Source: Prochlorococcus sp. AG-347-M18
Lineage (GTDB): Bacteria; Cyanobacteriota; Cyanobacteriia; PCC-6307; Cyanobiaceae
Assembly: GCA_003281165.1 (NCBI GenBank)
Contig: QCCT01000001.1
Coordinates: 1-64,000, forward strand
DNA length: 64,000 bases
Direction of reading: 5' to 3'
Position 1 is the stretch's first letter, and each line of letters begins with the position of its first letter. The notes beneath the pieces are model-generated. The model had not been told where the DNA came from. It saw nothing but the letters and a program-made list of their open reading frames with translations, and searched no databases. The position numbers were made by a program, and so were the translations under genes. Shown here piece by piece: positions 20,396 through 31,815 of this stretch.

Positions 20396-21777
20396 CTTAA
20401 TTTCTTTAATTTGCGATACATAAAAATAACTGCTCTTGCTAATCTCCTTGGATCATGTCTAAGGGTTGGAGTTATTCTTTTTGAATACAATGGTGCCTGC
20501 AAAACATAATAACCATCAGATAATAATTTTTCTTTATTACATTTGACAGGTTCTGCCCCTCTACTTTCGTAATAGTCTACTAGCGGAGACTTTTCAAATT
20601 GAATCTGAGATAAAATTGCGTTAAAAATTCGAGTATTAACTCCGAAATTTGATAATTGTTTTTCTATTGATTTGATATGTTGATAAACATCAAGTCCATC
20701 TGTTTCTCCAGGCTGAGTCATCAAATTACTTATATAAATCTTAGGAGCATTACTTCGCAACAAAGCATCTACTATCTCGGGTACTAACAAGTTTGGCAAC
20801 AAGGAAGTGTATAGACTGCCTGGGCCAAGAACAATTAAGTCAGCTTCTTTTATAGATTCAAGAGCACTTGGAAGAGCAGAAGGGTTTTCTGGCAGATATC
20901 CAATCTTTGAGATTAATTTTTTAGATTTACTAATATTGCTTTCACCAAAAATTTTTTGACCATCCTCTAATTCGGCCCATAACATTACATCAGTATTTGT
21001 TGCTGGTAAAACCTGACCTTGAACAGCTAAAACTTTGCTAGACGCTTGCACTGCTTTTTCTAAACTACCTGTAATTGTTGTTAAAGCTGATAAGAACAGA
21101 TTTCCAAAACTATGCCCCTCTAAACCACTACCTCCTGAAAATCTATATTGAAATAATCTAGTTAAAATTGGTTCTTCATTTGAAAGGGCAGCCAAACAAT
21201 TTCTAATATCTCCCGGAGGTTGCACACCTAATTGTTTTCTAAGAATTCCACTACTTCCGCCATCATCAGATACTGTTACGATTGCTGTAATTTTACTGCT
21301 GTAGTTTTTTAAGCCTTTCAACAAAGTAGATAATCCTGTTCCTCCTCCAATTGCGACAATATTAGGACCCCTGTTTAATTTACTCTTAACTCTTAATGCA
21401 TCAACTAAAAAAGTATTTTTTTCTGGGGCAAGAGCTTTTTTAATAGAATTAATACTTCTATTTTGTCCAATCCCAATTAATAAAAGCCCAAAAACAAAAA
21501 TAAATGGTCCCAATAATGAGACAGGCAAGATACTTGTTAAGCCATTCATTATTTTAAAAAATACTTCAATAAACCAATAGAGTGGTCTTAAATTTGTCCA
21601 AATTGCGAGTCCTAATAGTGATGTTAAAAATCCAATTGCAGATGTAATCATCCATCTTTTTATTACCAAGCCTGGTAAAAGCCAACTCAAAATTCTTAAA
21701 ATTTTGTTAATCAAGACAAATTTAGTCTTTTCAAAATGCCTAAAATATCTTCTTATTCTTTTTTTCTGTTTATTCAT
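20392..21777 (-). CDS. yvcK: YvcK/CofD-family UDP-GlcNAc-binding-like protein (gluconeogenesis factor)
   Basis: [19 protein letters not shown]...[35 protein letters not shown]. Confidence 0.95.
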   Translation of the reverse strand: MNKQKKRIRRYFRHFEKTKFVLINKILRILSWLLPGLVIKRWMITSAIGFLTSLLGLAIWTNLRPLYWFIEVFFKIMNGLTSILPVSLLGPFIFVFGLLLIGIGQNRSINSIKKALAPEKNTFLVDALRVKSKLNRGPNIVAIGGGTGLSTLLKGLKNYSSKITAIVTVSDDGGSSGILRKQLGVQPPGDIRNCLAALSNEEPILTRLFQYRFSGGSGLEGHSFGNLFLSALTTITGSLEKAVQASSKVLAVQGQVLPATNTDVMLWAELEDGQKIFGESNISKSKKLISKIGYLPENPSALPSALESIKEADLIVLGPGSLYTSLLPNLLVPEIVDALLRSNAPKIYISNLMTQPGETDGLDVYQHIKSIEKQLSNFGVNTRIFNAILSQIQFEKSPLVDYYESRGAEPVKCNKEKLLSDGYYVLQAPLYSKRITPTLRHDPRRLARAVIFMYRKLKKLS

Positions 21778-21910
21778 TAAAAACCTCTTAAATTATTTTC
21801 CGCAAATTAAAAATTAGATAAATACATTATAAATCAAATTCACACATCCTTTTTTTATTTCTAAAAATAGGCAATATGTAATAGAAGATGAGTTTTTCTT
21901 TATAAAGATT

Positions 21911-22696
21911 TTGAAAAAATCAAATCATTCAGTAGAAACAAAAAATCTCTCAATAAACTGGGGGGAGGTTAATGTGCTTAATCAACTGAATTTTAAACTT
22001 AATGATGGAGAGAAATTAGCAATTGTTGGCCCGTCTGGTTCAGGTAAATCAACTATCTTGAAAATATTAGCCGGTCTTATTTTACCGACCAAAGGCGAAT
22101 TAAGAATATTTGGTGAAAAACAAACATATTTGAGGCTAGATCAAGATAATCCTCCTGACGTGAGACTAGTTTTTCAAAACCCAGCATTATTAGGATCTTT
22201 AACTATTGAAGAGAATGTGGGTTTTCTCCTTAAAAGAAATAAAAAGCTATCTAAGAAGTTAATCCATGAAATCGTGTGTGAATGTTTGGCTGATGTAGGA
22301 TTATTTAATGTTGAGAATAAACTCCCCAATGAATTAAGCGGAGGAATGCAAAAAAGAGTAAGTTTTGCTAGAGCTTTAATTTCAGATCAAACTCTTAATA
22401 CAAAGACTAAACCTTTATTACTTTTTGATGAACCGACTGCAGGTCTTGATCCAATTGCCTCATCAAGAATTGAAGATTTAATTAACAAAACAAACGATAA
22501 AGCTAACGGTTCCTCTATTGTGGTAAGTCATGTTCTTAGTACTATAGAAAGGACTTCAGATAAAGTTTTAATGCTTTACGGAGGCAAATTTAGATGGGCA
22601 GGTTCTATTGATGAATTCAAAGAAAGTAATGATCCCTATGTATTTCAATTTAGGCATGGGAAACTTGATGGCCCAATGCAACCCAAAGACATTTAG
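21911..22696 (+). CDS. ABC transporter ATP-binding protein, MlaF/Ttg2A-like
   Basis: IVGPSGSGKSTILKILAGL; ELSGGMQKRVSFARAL; LLFDEPTAGLDP. Confidence 0.94.
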   Translation: MKKSNHSVETKNLSINWGEVNVLNQLNFKLNDGEKLAIVGPSGSGKSTILKILAGLILPTKGELRIFGEKQTYLRLDQDNPPDVRLVFQNPALLGSLTIEENVGFLLKRNKKLSKKLIHEIVCECLADVGLFNVENKLPNELSGGMQKRVSFARALISDQTLNTKTKPLLLFDEPTAGLDPIASSRIEDLINKTNDKANGSSIVVSHVLSTIERTSDKVLMLYGGKFRWAGSIDEFKESNDPYVFQFRHGKLDGPMQPKDI

Positions 22697-22701
22697 AGAT
22701 T

Positions 22702-23547
22702 ATGCGTAGAAGTTTACGAGACTCAATAGTTGGATTTTCCTTATTAGGTGGAGTTTTAGTATTTACATTTTTTTCATTTTGGCTAAAAGGAGTAAGATTA
22801 TCTTCAAAAAATTGGCACCTCTTTGCTGAATTCAATAACGCAAGCGGTTTATCAAAAAAATCTCCAGTTACCTACAGAGGAATTTTAGTAGGGTCAATAG
22901 AAGACATTTTGTTTACTAATGAATCAATTAAAGCAAAAATAGTTTTGAATAATCCTGATATTATTCTTACTAGACCAGTATTTGCAAGAGTAGTAACTAA
23001 TTCTTTCCTTGGAGGAGATGTGCAAGTAGCTTTAGAAACTAGTGAAAAATCAATACCTAAAAACATTGCAAAACCTACATCCGAAAAATGCGATAACCAA
23101 TTAATTATTTGTAAGGGAGATACTATAACTGGCAAACAACTTTCCAGTCTCTCAAATATAACTAATAGGATAAATCAACTTTTAACTGAATCAAATCAAG
23201 AAAACTTAATTGAAAACATAGTTAAGTCAATGGACCAATTTGATAGAACACAGGAAAATCTTGATGACTTAATTTATTTATCTAAACAAGAAATACTAAG
23301 AATTGAACCACTGATTAATGAAATTACAATTGCTGCCAACCATTTAAATAACATCTTATCTACCATCGATGATAAAGAGACACTAGAGGATATCAAATTG
23401 ACAATTAATGCTGCAAAGTCTATCTCAAGTAAAATAGATGATATGAGTGAAGATTTTGAAAATTTAACAAAAGACAAAGAATTAACTCAGTCCATAAGAG
23501 ATTTAACCATTGGACTTTCAAAATTCCTTAACGAAATTTATCCTTAA
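22702..23547 (+). CDS. MCE/MlaD-family substrate-binding protein
   Basis: N-terminal TM helix, then FNNASGLSKKSPVTYRGILVGSIEDI MCE signature. Confidence 0.92.
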   Translation: MRRSLRDSIVGFSLLGGVLVFTFFSFWLKGVRLSSKNWHLFAEFNNASGLSKKSPVTYRGILVGSIEDILFTNESIKAKIVLNNPDIILTRPVFARVVTNSFLGGDVQVALETSEKSIPKNIAKPTSEKCDNQLIICKGDTITGKQLSSLSNITNRINQLLTESNQENLIENIVKSMDQFDRTQENLDDLIYLSKQEILRIEPLINEITIAANHLNNILSTIDDKETLEDIKLTINAAKSISSKIDDMSEDFENLTKDKELTQSIRDLTIGLSKFLNEIYP

Positions 23548-23554
23548 GAAATAT

Positions 23555-25732
23555 TTAAAATTCATTTATAGCATTTAGAGCCATAGCTGCGATTGCTTTA
23601 TCTGTAGCTTTTGGCAGTTGGACATATTTTCCTTGAGCTGCCTCTGCTAATTCTTTACCAAATCCACTTGCTATAAATTTTCTCTCTGTATCAATTACTA
23701 AAAGTTTTATCCCAAGCATTGGATATTTTGCAGCGATATCAAGAACCTCTTGTTTTAAATTGACAGCTTCATTATCTTTCCCCTCAACCTCATTCTGTCC
23801 TAGAGATAAACCTAATGGAACGTTTCCTCGGCCATCAGTAATCCCGACAACAATAACTTGTCCTATATCACCTGTTGAAAGAGCATTTTTTGCTACCTTT
23901 GCTGATTGTGTTAGTCCATGTGCCAAAGGGGATCCTCCCCCACAAGGCATTGTTTCTAACCTCCTTTTTGCAGCGGTTATTGATCTTGTTGGAGGCAAAA
24001 GCACCTCTGCCTGATTACCCCTAAAAGGAATAAGAGCTACTTCATCTCTATTCTCATATGCCTCTGTTAAAAGTCTTATTACAGCGCCTTTGGCACTTTG
24101 CATTCTATTTAAAGCCATAGAGCCACTAGCATCTACCAGAAAAATTACTAAAGCCCCCGCCTTTTTTTGAAGAAGCTTTGCCCTAAAATCATTTTCCTCT
24201 ATGATTATTGATTTATTAGGATTCCTTACTCTTCGTGATTTTTGATAAGGAGCGGCAGCTCGCAAAGTCGCATCTACCGCAATTCTTTTTACTTTACCTC
24301 TTGGAATTATAGGTTTCACATACCTTCCTCTACTATCACTGAATATCACTGATCTACTTCCACTGTTTCCGGCTTTTGCTTTGGCTGATGAAAAAAGCAA
24401 TAAATCAGGATCAACCATACATGCCTCAGGATCTAATATAAATTCTTCAGGTACTTCGGGAGTAGATTCTTCTTCTCCATCAGAATTATCTTCTTCTTGT
24501 TCTTGATCTTGATCATTATCATTTTCATTCGCCTCAGGTTCAGACTCTTCATTGTTTGATTGAGGCGGAGGGGGTGGGCTTTGATCCTCTGGAGGGGGGG
24601 GCTGAATATCATCATCTTCTGGAGGAATTTGCATAGCTCGTGGGAGAATAACTAACCGAACTGCGACTTTTAGGTCTTCAGAATTCACATTCTCATCGCC
24701 TCGAAGAGCTGCATTAGCCTTTGCTACTTTTACTGCAAATAATTCTGACCTATGCCCTTCTACTCCTCCTCTAAGAGCTTCATTCACTAAATAAGTTATT
24801 TGCTCTTTTGTTATCTTGACATCTTTTAACCATTGCCTTGCCAAAATTAATTGAGTGGATAAATTATCAGATTCTTCAGACCATTTTTCTGAAAATTTAA
24901 TATTATTTTCTGCGTGCGATAAAACAGATTTTGTAATCTCAACTCTTTGAGCATTATCAATAGATTGATCTGCGGAAAGCACGATAGCAAAACGATCTAA
25001 AACATGATCTCTTAGAGCACCTTCTTCAGGATTATAGGTTGCTATTAAAAGTGACTTACAAGGATGAGAAAGGCTTAAACCATCTCTTTCAATATTATTT
25101 TTCTCTCTACCTGTGGCTTCAAGAATTAAATTTACAATGCCATCATCCAATAAATTTATATCGTCTACATAAAGAACACCTCTATGAGCTTCTGCCAAAA
25201 TTCCAGGCTGAAAAACTTGTTCCCCCGTACTTAATGAGGCAGCAACATCAATTGATCCAACAAGTCTGTCTTCAGTTATGCCAATGGGAACTTGAATAAA
25301 TGGAGCCTCTCTTACTTTTTTTGGAATTTCTTCAGTTTGATTCAAATAATCACTTCCAATTAACTCCTCTAACAATTTATTAGTACTATTATCCCATTCC
25401 GCTGGTTTATCTGGATCTAGGTTCCTACCAATAGGTCTTAATGAAGTATTACTATTACTCATAGTTAGCTTTTCAAGGATTGATTCATTATCTAATACCT
25501 CTATAGGAGGGAGTAAAGTATGCAAACCCCTAGCTAATACTGACTTTCCAGTACCTCTTCCGCCAGCTATAATCACTCCTCCTAAACTAGGATCAACTGC
25601 TGCCAAAAGCAAAGATAATTTCAATAAGCTATGACCTGTAATTGCAGCCAAAGGGAAAGCTCTAAAAGAATCCTTCGAATTCATTAAATCTTTTATTTCT
25701 CCTTTTTCTTTTAACTCGGAGTTCAAAATCAA
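23555..25732 (-). CDS. chlD: Magnesium chelatase subunit D
   Basis: AAA+ domain ([23 protein letters not shown]), acidic/proline-rich linker, VWA domain ([22 protein letters not shown]). Confidence 0.98.
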   Translation of the reverse strand: MILNSELKEKGEIKDLMNSKDSFRAFPLAAITGHSLLKLSLLLAAVDPSLGGVIIAGGRGTGKSVLARGLHTLLPPIEVLDNESILEKLTMSNSNTSLRPIGRNLDPDKPAEWDNSTNKLLEELIGSDYLNQTEEIPKKVREAPFIQVPIGITEDRLVGSIDVAASLSTGEQVFQPGILAEAHRGVLYVDDINLLDDGIVNLILEATGREKNNIERDGLSLSHPCKSLLIATYNPEEGALRDHVLDRFAIVLSADQSIDNAQRVEITKSVLSHAENNIKFSEKWSEESDNLSTQLILARQWLKDVKITKEQITYLVNEALRGGVEGHRSELFAVKVAKANAALRGDENVNSEDLKVAVRLVILPRAMQIPPEDDDIQPPPPEDQSPPPPPQSNNEESEPEANENDNDQDQEQEEDNSDGEEESTPEVPEEFILDPEACMVDPDLLLFSSAKAKAGNSGSRSVIFSDSRGRYVKPIIPRGKVKRIAVDATLRAAAPYQKSRRVRNPNKSIIIEENDFRAKLLQKKAGALVIFLVDASGSMALNRMQSAKGAVIRLLTEAYENRDEVALIPFRGNQAEVLLPPTRSITAAKRRLETMPCGGGSPLAHGLTQSAKVAKNALSTGDIGQVIVVGITDGRGNVPLGLSLGQNEVEGKDNEAVNLKQEVLDIAAKYPMLGIKLLVIDTERKFIASGFGKELAEAAQGKYVQLPKATDKAIAAMALNAINEF

Positions 25733-25768
25733 TTTAAAAATGCCTGATATAGAATTTATCCAATAACT

Positions 25769-26344
25769 TTGTTTTTTGTAGTGGAATTATCAAATCTTAA
25801 TATCAAAAATGGACTATGTATATCCCTAGGAGCAAATATTGATAGTAAATTCGGAAGCCCTCTTGATTCACTATTAATTTGCAAACCAAAAATAGAGGAA
25901 ATAATAAATGAGTGGGGAGATAGTTTTAACAAAAAAAAAGAAGAGAAAAGCAAATTCCATGCAAACTTTTTTTGGTCTTCAATTTATGAGACATTACCCC
26001 ATGGTGTTGAAAATGAACAGCCAAATTATTTAAATACTCTATTACTTATAAAAAGTAATTCTTTTCCACAACCATCAAATAAAAAAGCTAAATCACTTCT
26101 AAAAGAGCTAAAAAAGTTAGAGAGGTTTTTCGGACGAGAAGAGACGCCAAAGGGCAAGAAATGGCTTTCAAGATGTCTCGATTTAGATATTCTATGGTGG
26201 GAAGATTTTCATACGGTTGACGAGGAATTAACATTACCTCACCCTAGGTTCATGAATCGGAATTTTGTTATTACGCCACTATCTGAAATCTTAAGTAGAA
26301 ACCAAAAAATAACAAAGTTTGATGTCCCAAAATGGTCTATATAA
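25769..26344 (+). CDS. folK: 2-amino-4-hydroxy-6-hydroxymethyldihydropteridine diphosphokinase
   Basis: [62 protein letters not shown]. Confidence 0.93.
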   Translation: MFFVVELSNLNIKNGLCISLGANIDSKFGSPLDSLLICKPKIEEIINEWGDSFNKKKEEKSKFHANFFWSSIYETLPHGVENEQPNYLNTLLLIKSNSFPQPSNKKAKSLLKELKKLERFFGREETPKGKKWLSRCLDLDILWWEDFHTVDEELTLPHPRFMNRNFVITPLSEILSRNQKITKFDVPKWSI

Positions 26345-26395
26345 ATGATTTACAAAACCAAAAAATAACTGTTAGGCTATTTCTATTTAAAAATT

Positions 26396-26959
26396 ATGGG
26401 CAATAAAAACCTTATAAGAAGATCAATTTTTAAGGAAAAAATATCTGAGTTAAAGTCAAAAAAATTTAGTTTCGAAATAAATAGAATTGAGCTTCCAAAT
26501 GGACATGAAGGTGAATATGGATACATTAAGCATCCTGGGGCAGCATTAGCCGTACCTATTACAAAAGACAATAAAGTTATCATTCTTCGGCAATATAGAT
26601 TTGCTGTTTCAAGATATTTATTAGAATTTCCAGCAGGCACATTAGAAATAGGCGAAACTCCTATTAATTCAATTAAAAGAGAAATACAAGAAGAAACTGG
26701 ATTTAGTGCAAACAAATGGGATGAACTAGGAACTCTTGTCCCTGCTCCTGGTTATGCAGATGAGGAAATTTATTTATTTTTAGCGCGTGATTTGAGCAAA
26801 CTAAATTCCGAGGTTAAAGGAGATTTAGATGAAGATATAGAAGTATTAATTTTAGATCCGAACGAACTAGATAATCTTATTTCTAGTGGGGATGAGATTC
26901 TTGACGCAAAAACTGTGACAGCTTGGTTTAGAGCTAAACAATTTTTAGATAAATTATGA
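26396..26959 (+). CDS. NUDIX hydrolase
   Basis: EFPAGTLEIGETPINSIKREIQEETGF Nudix box. Confidence 0.95.
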   Translation: MGNKNLIRRSIFKEKISELKSKKFSFEINRIELPNGHEGEYGYIKHPGAALAVPITKDNKVIILRQYRFAVSRYLLEFPAGTLEIGETPINSIKREIQEETGFSANKWDELGTLVPAPGYADEEIYLFLARDLSKLNSEVKGDLDEDIEVLILDPNELDNLISSGDEILDAKTVTAWFRAKQFLDKL

Positions 26960-28392
26960 ATAAACCTAGAATACTTTTTTGGCATAGAAAGGATTTAAGA
27001 ATATTTGACAATCAAGCTTTAATCAAAGCATTTTCACTATCAAATGCTATTACTTCAACTTACATATTTGATAAAAATTACCCATACGATTTCAATGCAA
27101 GTTCAAGAGCTTGGTTTCTAGGAAATTCGCTTCAAGAATTAGGAAATAATTGGAAAAAAATGGGTAGTAGATTAATCATGGGAGAAGGAGATCCGGTATT
27201 AATAATTCCTCAATTAGCAAAGAAAATAGATGCTAAATTTGTTTTTTGGAATAGATCAATTGAACCTTATGAGATTAATCGCGATTTAAAAATAAAAAAA
27301 AATTTAGAAGAACAAAATATTCAAGTTATTGAAACTTGGGATCACTTATTAGTAGAACCTTTAAAAATATTTTCCGGAAATAATAAACCCTATTCAGTTT
27401 ATGGCCCTTTTTATAAAAACCTTAAATCAAAAATGAATTTATTAGGTCCATATGACCAAGATAAAGTTGTTTTCCAGTTTAAAGATATAGATAATAAACT
27501 CAAAGAAAATAAGACAATAAATTCATCTGATTCGGTTCTAGAGAAATTTATCATAAATATCAAATTTCCTGGTTCGAATATTTGTCCATGTAGACCTGGA
27601 GAGAATGATGCAGAAACATTATTAGAAAACTTCATTAACGAGAAAAAAATATATTCTTATAATTCTGCACGAGATTTTCCTTCTCATAATGGGACATCTT
27701 TTCTAAGTGCATCTCTCAGATTCGGCACCATTAGCATTAGAAAAATTTGGAACGCCACATTAAATTTAAATTCAGATTTTGCAAATCAAGGAAATTATCT
27801 ATCGATTGAAACTTGGCAAAAAGAACTTGTTTGGCGTGAATTTTATCAACATTGCTTATTTCATTTCCCTGAGCTAGAAAAAGGTCCATATAGAAAAAAA
27901 TGGGATCACTTTCCATGGCAAAACAATAATGAATGGTTTCAGCATTGGAGCAATGGAGAGACGGGAGTACCTATAGTTGATGCTGCAATGCGTCAACTAA
28001 ACAGTACTGGCTGGATGCATAACAGATGTAGGATGATAGTTGCTTCATTTCTGGTAAAAGATCTTATATGCAATTGGCAAATGGGCGAGAAAAAATTTAT
28101 GGAGACTTTGGTTGATGGAGACTTAGCTGCAAATAATGGGGGATGGCAGTGGAGTGCCAGTAGCGGCATGGATCCAAAACCACTTAGAATTTTTAACCCA
28201 TATACCCAAGCAAAAAAATTTGATCCTATTTGCGAATATATAAAATATTGGATTCCTGAATTATCTAAAGTGTCAAATTCAGAATTATTAAATGGGGAGA
28301 TATCTAATTTAGAAAAAAATAATTATTCAAGCCCTATTGTCAATCACAACTTGCAACAAAGATTATTTAAATCACTTTATGCTGAAATTTGA
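26956..28392 (+). CDS. phr: Deoxyribodipyrimidine photolyase/cryptochrome family
   Basis: LFWHRKDLRIFDNQALIKAF; WMHNRCRMIVASFLVKDLICNWQMGEKKFMETLVDGDLAANNGGWQWSASSGMDPKPLRIFNP. Confidence 0.97.
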   Translation: MNKPRILFWHRKDLRIFDNQALIKAFSLSNAITSTYIFDKNYPYDFNASSRAWFLGNSLQELGNNWKKMGSRLIMGEGDPVLIIPQLAKKIDAKFVFWNRSIEPYEINRDLKIKKNLEEQNIQVIETWDHLLVEPLKIFSGNNKPYSVYGPFYKNLKSKMNLLGPYDQDKVVFQFKDIDNKLKENKTINSSDSVLEKFIINIKFPGSNICPCRPGENDAETLLENFINEKKIYSYNSARDFPSHNGTSFLSASLRFGTISIRKIWNATLNLNSDFANQGNYLSIETWQKELVWREFYQHCLFHFPELEKGPYRKKWDHFPWQNNNEWFQHWSNGETGVPIVDAAMRQLNSTGWMHNRCRMIVASFLVKDLICNWQMGEKKFMETLVDGDLAANNGGWQWSASSGMDPKPLRIFNPYTQAKKFDPICEYIKYWIPELSKVSNSELLNGEISNLEKNNYSSPIVNHNLQQRLFKSLYAEI

Positions 28393-29582
28393 ATTTCTTC
28401 TATACAATTCTTTAAAACTTTATTTAAATTTTCTGATACATAAACTTGCTCTTCATAAGAAATTTCAGGAAACATTGGAAGACTAAGAACTTCTGTACAA
28501 ATTCTCTCTGTATTAATAAGTTTTGTTCTAGAAAAATTTTTATTTTTGTAAGCTATTTGTGCGTGTATTGGAATTGGATAATAAATAATTGAATTAATAC
28601 CTTTTTCAAAAAGTTGTTGTTTTACCAAATTCCTTAAGGAATAGTATTTTTTGCAATCAGTATCAAATAAATTTGAAAAATCTTCATTTAAAAAATATTT
28701 ATCGTTTCTTAATTTGATTACAAATTGATTCCAAGAATGGGAAATTGAATCAGAGCTAATTTTTGGAAAACTAATAAATGGATTTTTTTCTAATAAATCA
28801 AGGTAATTATTAGCAATTTTTTGGCGATTATTAATCCACTTAGAAATATATTTAATTTTAATGTTTAATATGGCAGCTTGAATAGCATCAAGTCTGCTGT
28901 TATATCCAATTTGGGTATGATGATATCTTATTGGACTGCCATGAACAGCCAGTTCTCTAATTTTTTTGGCAATCTTCTGATCAGAAGTTGTTACTGCTCC
29001 ACCATCTCCAGCAGCTCCTAAATTTTTAGTAGGAAAAAAGCTAAAACAGCCTATATCACCGATACTACCAACTTTGGAAGTTTCCCACATTGTGCATGTT
29101 GCCTGAGCACAATCTTCGATTACTTTTAAGTCATATTTCTTGGCCAAAGATTTTATTAAGGTCATATTTACTGCATTACCAAATAGATGAACTGGCATAA
29201 TTGCCTTGGTATTAGAGTTTATTTCTTGTTCTATTAGTTCAGTATTAATGAGATAAGTTTCTGGATCTATATCTACCAAAACAGGATTAGCACCAACTGC
29301 ACTAATAGCCTCTGCAGTTGCAAAAAAGCTAAAAGATGAGGTAATAACTTCATCACCCACACCAATATCTAATGCGCGCAAAGCTAATACTAAAGCATCA
29401 GTTCCACTATTACATCCAATAGTATTATCAACACCAATCAGATTTGAAAAACTTTCCTCAAATTTGGCAATTTCTTGTCCTCCAATATACTGGCCCCCTT
29501 TTAAAACTTTAGAAACCTCACTCTCAATTTCAGAGCCAATTTCTTGGAACTGCCTATCTAAAGTAAATGGAGGTATCTGCAT
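28377..29582 (-). CDS. DegT/DnrJ/EryC1/StrS family PLP-dependent aminotransferase
   Basis: GCNSGTDALVLALRALDIGVGDEVITSSFSFFATAEAI; CFSFFPTKNLGAAGDGGAV. Confidence 0.95.
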   Translation of the reverse strand: MQIPPFTLDRQFQEIGSEIESEVSKVLKGGQYIGGQEIAKFEESFSNLIGVDNTIGCNSGTDALVLALRALDIGVGDEVITSSFSFFATAEAISAVGANPVLVDIDPETYLINTELIEQEINSNTKAIMPVHLFGNAVNMTLIKSLAKKYDLKVIEDCAQATCTMWETSKVGSIGDIGCFSFFPTKNLGAAGDGGAVTTSDQKIAKKIRELAVHGSPIRYHHTQIGYNSRLDAIQAAILNIKIKYISKWINNRQKIANNYLDLLEKNPFISFPKISSDSISHSWNQFVIKLRNDKYFLNEDFSNLFDTDCKKYYSLRNLVKQQLFEKGINSIIYYPIPIHAQIAYKNKNFSRTKLINTERICTEVLSLPMFPEISYEEQVYVSENLNKVLKNCIEEIQISA

Positions 29583-29635
29583 AGTAAATATATTAACCCT
29601 AAACCATATTTCTATGGGTAAAAAAATTTTTTAAT

Positions 29636-30229
29636 TCATTTAAACCAACTTGGTTCTTTACCAGGAGTCCATTTTATATTGCAACCTAAAGAAGGCATCT
29701 GATTTGAAGGATAAGAATTATCTTGATTCAAATCTTTTACGGCAGAGCGCAAATCTTTTCCAGATAGAGGGATATTATTACCTGGTCTACTTTCGTCTAA
29801 TTGGCCATGATAATACAATAAAAAATCACCATCTCCTTCATTTGAAAAAAGATAAAAATCTGGGGTGCAAGCCGCTTTTAATTTCCTAGCAAAATTTTGA
29901 TTTTCATCATATAAATAAGGAAAACTCCATCCCTGAGTTTGTGCTTGTAATCTCAAATTTTTAGGAGAATCTGAAGGATGAGTGACAATATCATTACTAG
30001 AAATTGCAACTGTTTGAACTGTATTTTCAATTTCTTTACTTAAGGTGAAAATTTGATTCTCAATATATTTAACAAATGGGCAATGTGCACAAATAAACAT
30101 TAAAAGTAAATGCCGATTATCTAGATTATGAGCATTAAAATATTCATTTTTTGAAGAATTAGCATTTAACATTTTGAAATTCGGCAATTTAAAACCTAAT
30201 TCCAAAACCATAGAATTTGTTTTTACCAT
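29636..30229 (-). CDS. Thioredoxin-fold AhpC/TSA-like protein
   Basis: LLLMFICAHCPFVKYIENQI; ACTPDFYLF. Confidence 0.88.
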   Translation of the reverse strand: MVKTNSMVLELGFKLPNFKMLNANSSKNEYFNAHNLDNRHLLLMFICAHCPFVKYIENQIFTLSKEIENTVQTVAISSNDIVTHPSDSPKNLRLQAQTQGWSFPYLYDENQNFARKLKAACTPDFYLFSNEGDGDFLLYYHGQLDESRPGNNIPLSGKDLRSAVKDLNQDNSYPSNQMPSLGCNIKWTPGKEPSWFK

Positions 30230-30334
30230 ATTTAAGTTAAAAATTCTTTGATATTTGAAAATTATTGTATATTTTGCAGTAATCCGTAAAGATAGGTACT
30301 TTTATATAGGAGAATAATAGAAATAATAAACAAA

Positions 30335-31117
30335 ATGCTTCTAAATCTAACTGGCAAAAAAATTCTTGTTACGGGAATTGCCAACAATCGTTCAATAGCA
30401 TGGGGTATCGCTCAACAACTTTCAAAAGCTGGCGCAGAACTTGGAATAACATATTTGCCTGATGATAAGGGAAGATTCGAGTCTAAAGTTAGAGAACTAA
30501 CTGAACCTTTAAACCCATCGTTATTTTTGCCTCTTGATGTTCAAAATCCAGCTCAAATTGAAGAAATCTTTAAAAATATAAAAGACAATTGGGGGGAAAT
30601 TGACGGATTAGTTCACTGCCTAGCATTTGCAGGACGGGATGAATTGATTGGAGATTATAGTGCTACCACTTCAGAAGGTTTTGATAGGGCTCTTAATATA
30701 AGTGCGTATTCGCTAGCACCTTTATGTAAAGCAGCAAAACCACTTTTCAGTGATGGTGCTGGAGTTGTCTCATTAACATATTTAGGTTCAGAAAGGGCTA
30801 TTCCTAACTATAACGTGATGGGAGTTGCTAAAGCAGCTTTAGAAGCTTCAGTAAGATATCTTTCTGCAGAACTTGGTCCCGAAAAACAAGTCAGAGTTAA
30901 CGCAATAAGTGCTGGGCCTATAAGAACACTTGCGAGTTCTGCTATAGGTGGCATTTTAGATATGATTCACAATGTTGAAGAAAAGGCTCCTTTACGCAGA
31001 ACAGTCACCCAAAAAGAAGTAGGTAATACAGCTGCTTTTTTATTAAGTGATCTCTCTAGCGGTATTTCAGGCCAAACAATTTATGTTGATGCGGGTTACT
31101 GCATTAATGGAATGTAA
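30335..31117 (+). CDS. fabI: Enoyl-[acyl-carrier-protein] reductase (NADH)
   Basis: KKILVTGIANNRSIAWGIAQQLSKAGAELGITYL. Confidence 0.97.
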   Translation: MLLNLTGKKILVTGIANNRSIAWGIAQQLSKAGAELGITYLPDDKGRFESKVRELTEPLNPSLFLPLDVQNPAQIEEIFKNIKDNWGEIDGLVHCLAFAGRDELIGDYSATTSEGFDRALNISAYSLAPLCKAAKPLFSDGAGVVSLTYLGSERAIPNYNVMGVAKAALEASVRYLSAELGPEKQVRVNAISAGPIRTLASSAIGGILDMIHNVEEKAPLRRTVTQKEVGNTAAFLLSDLSSGISGQTIYVDAGYCINGM

Positions 31118-31137
31118 ACTAAGTTTTTTGCATAAAA

Positions 31138-31743
31138 ATGTTATCTCTAAGGCAATCTGAAATAAAAAGAAAAACGAATGAAACAGATATTTCTGTATTT
31201 ATAAACTTAGATGGAAATGGAATTTCTGAGATTGATACCGGGATACCATTCTTAGATCATATGCTTCATCAAATATCTAGTCATGGTTTATTCGATTTAA
31301 AAATAAAAGCAATTGGAGATACCCATATTGATGATCATCATACAAATGAAGATGTAGGAATCGCACTAGGCAAAGCATTTTCAAAAGCCTTGGGAGAAAG
31401 AAAAGGAATAAGCAGATTTGGGCATTTCTTTGCCCCATTAGATGAAGCATTAGTTCAAGTCACTTTGGACTGCTCTGGAAGACCGCATCTATCTTATGAT
31501 CTTCAATTAAAAGCCCCTAGAATAGGAAATTATGATACTGAACTAGTAAGAGAGTTTTTTATTGCCTTTGTAAATAACAGCGGTATTACTCTACATATTA
31601 ATCAAATACGAGGAAGTAATTCACATCATATTGTTGAGGCGTGCTTTAAAGCTTTTTCAAGAGCAATGAGAATGGCTACCGAGATAGATCCAAGAAGATC
31701 TGATTCAATTCCAAGCAGTAAAGGAATGTTAGAAAAACAATAA
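31138..31743 (+). CDS. hisB: Imidazoleglycerol-phosphate dehydratase
   Basis: [43 protein letters not shown]. Confidence 0.98.
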   Translation: MLSLRQSEIKRKTNETDISVFINLDGNGISEIDTGIPFLDHMLHQISSHGLFDLKIKAIGDTHIDDHHTNEDVGIALGKAFSKALGERKGISRFGHFFAPLDEALVQVTLDCSGRPHLSYDLQLKAPRIGNYDTELVREFFIAFVNNSGITLHINQIRGSNSHHIVEACFKAFSRAMRMATEIDPRRSDSIPSSKGMLEKQ

Positions 31744-31815
31744 AATAGGAATTTTTTCGAATCAGCCACAATTTAGTTGATTATTGGCGAAAATAGTTAA
31801 AGTGATTAATTTGTT

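Noticed and set aside
24433-24615. ORF overlapping the chlD acidic/proline-rich linker
   Set aside because: Out-of-frame read of low-complexity linker; such linkers are normal in ChlD.
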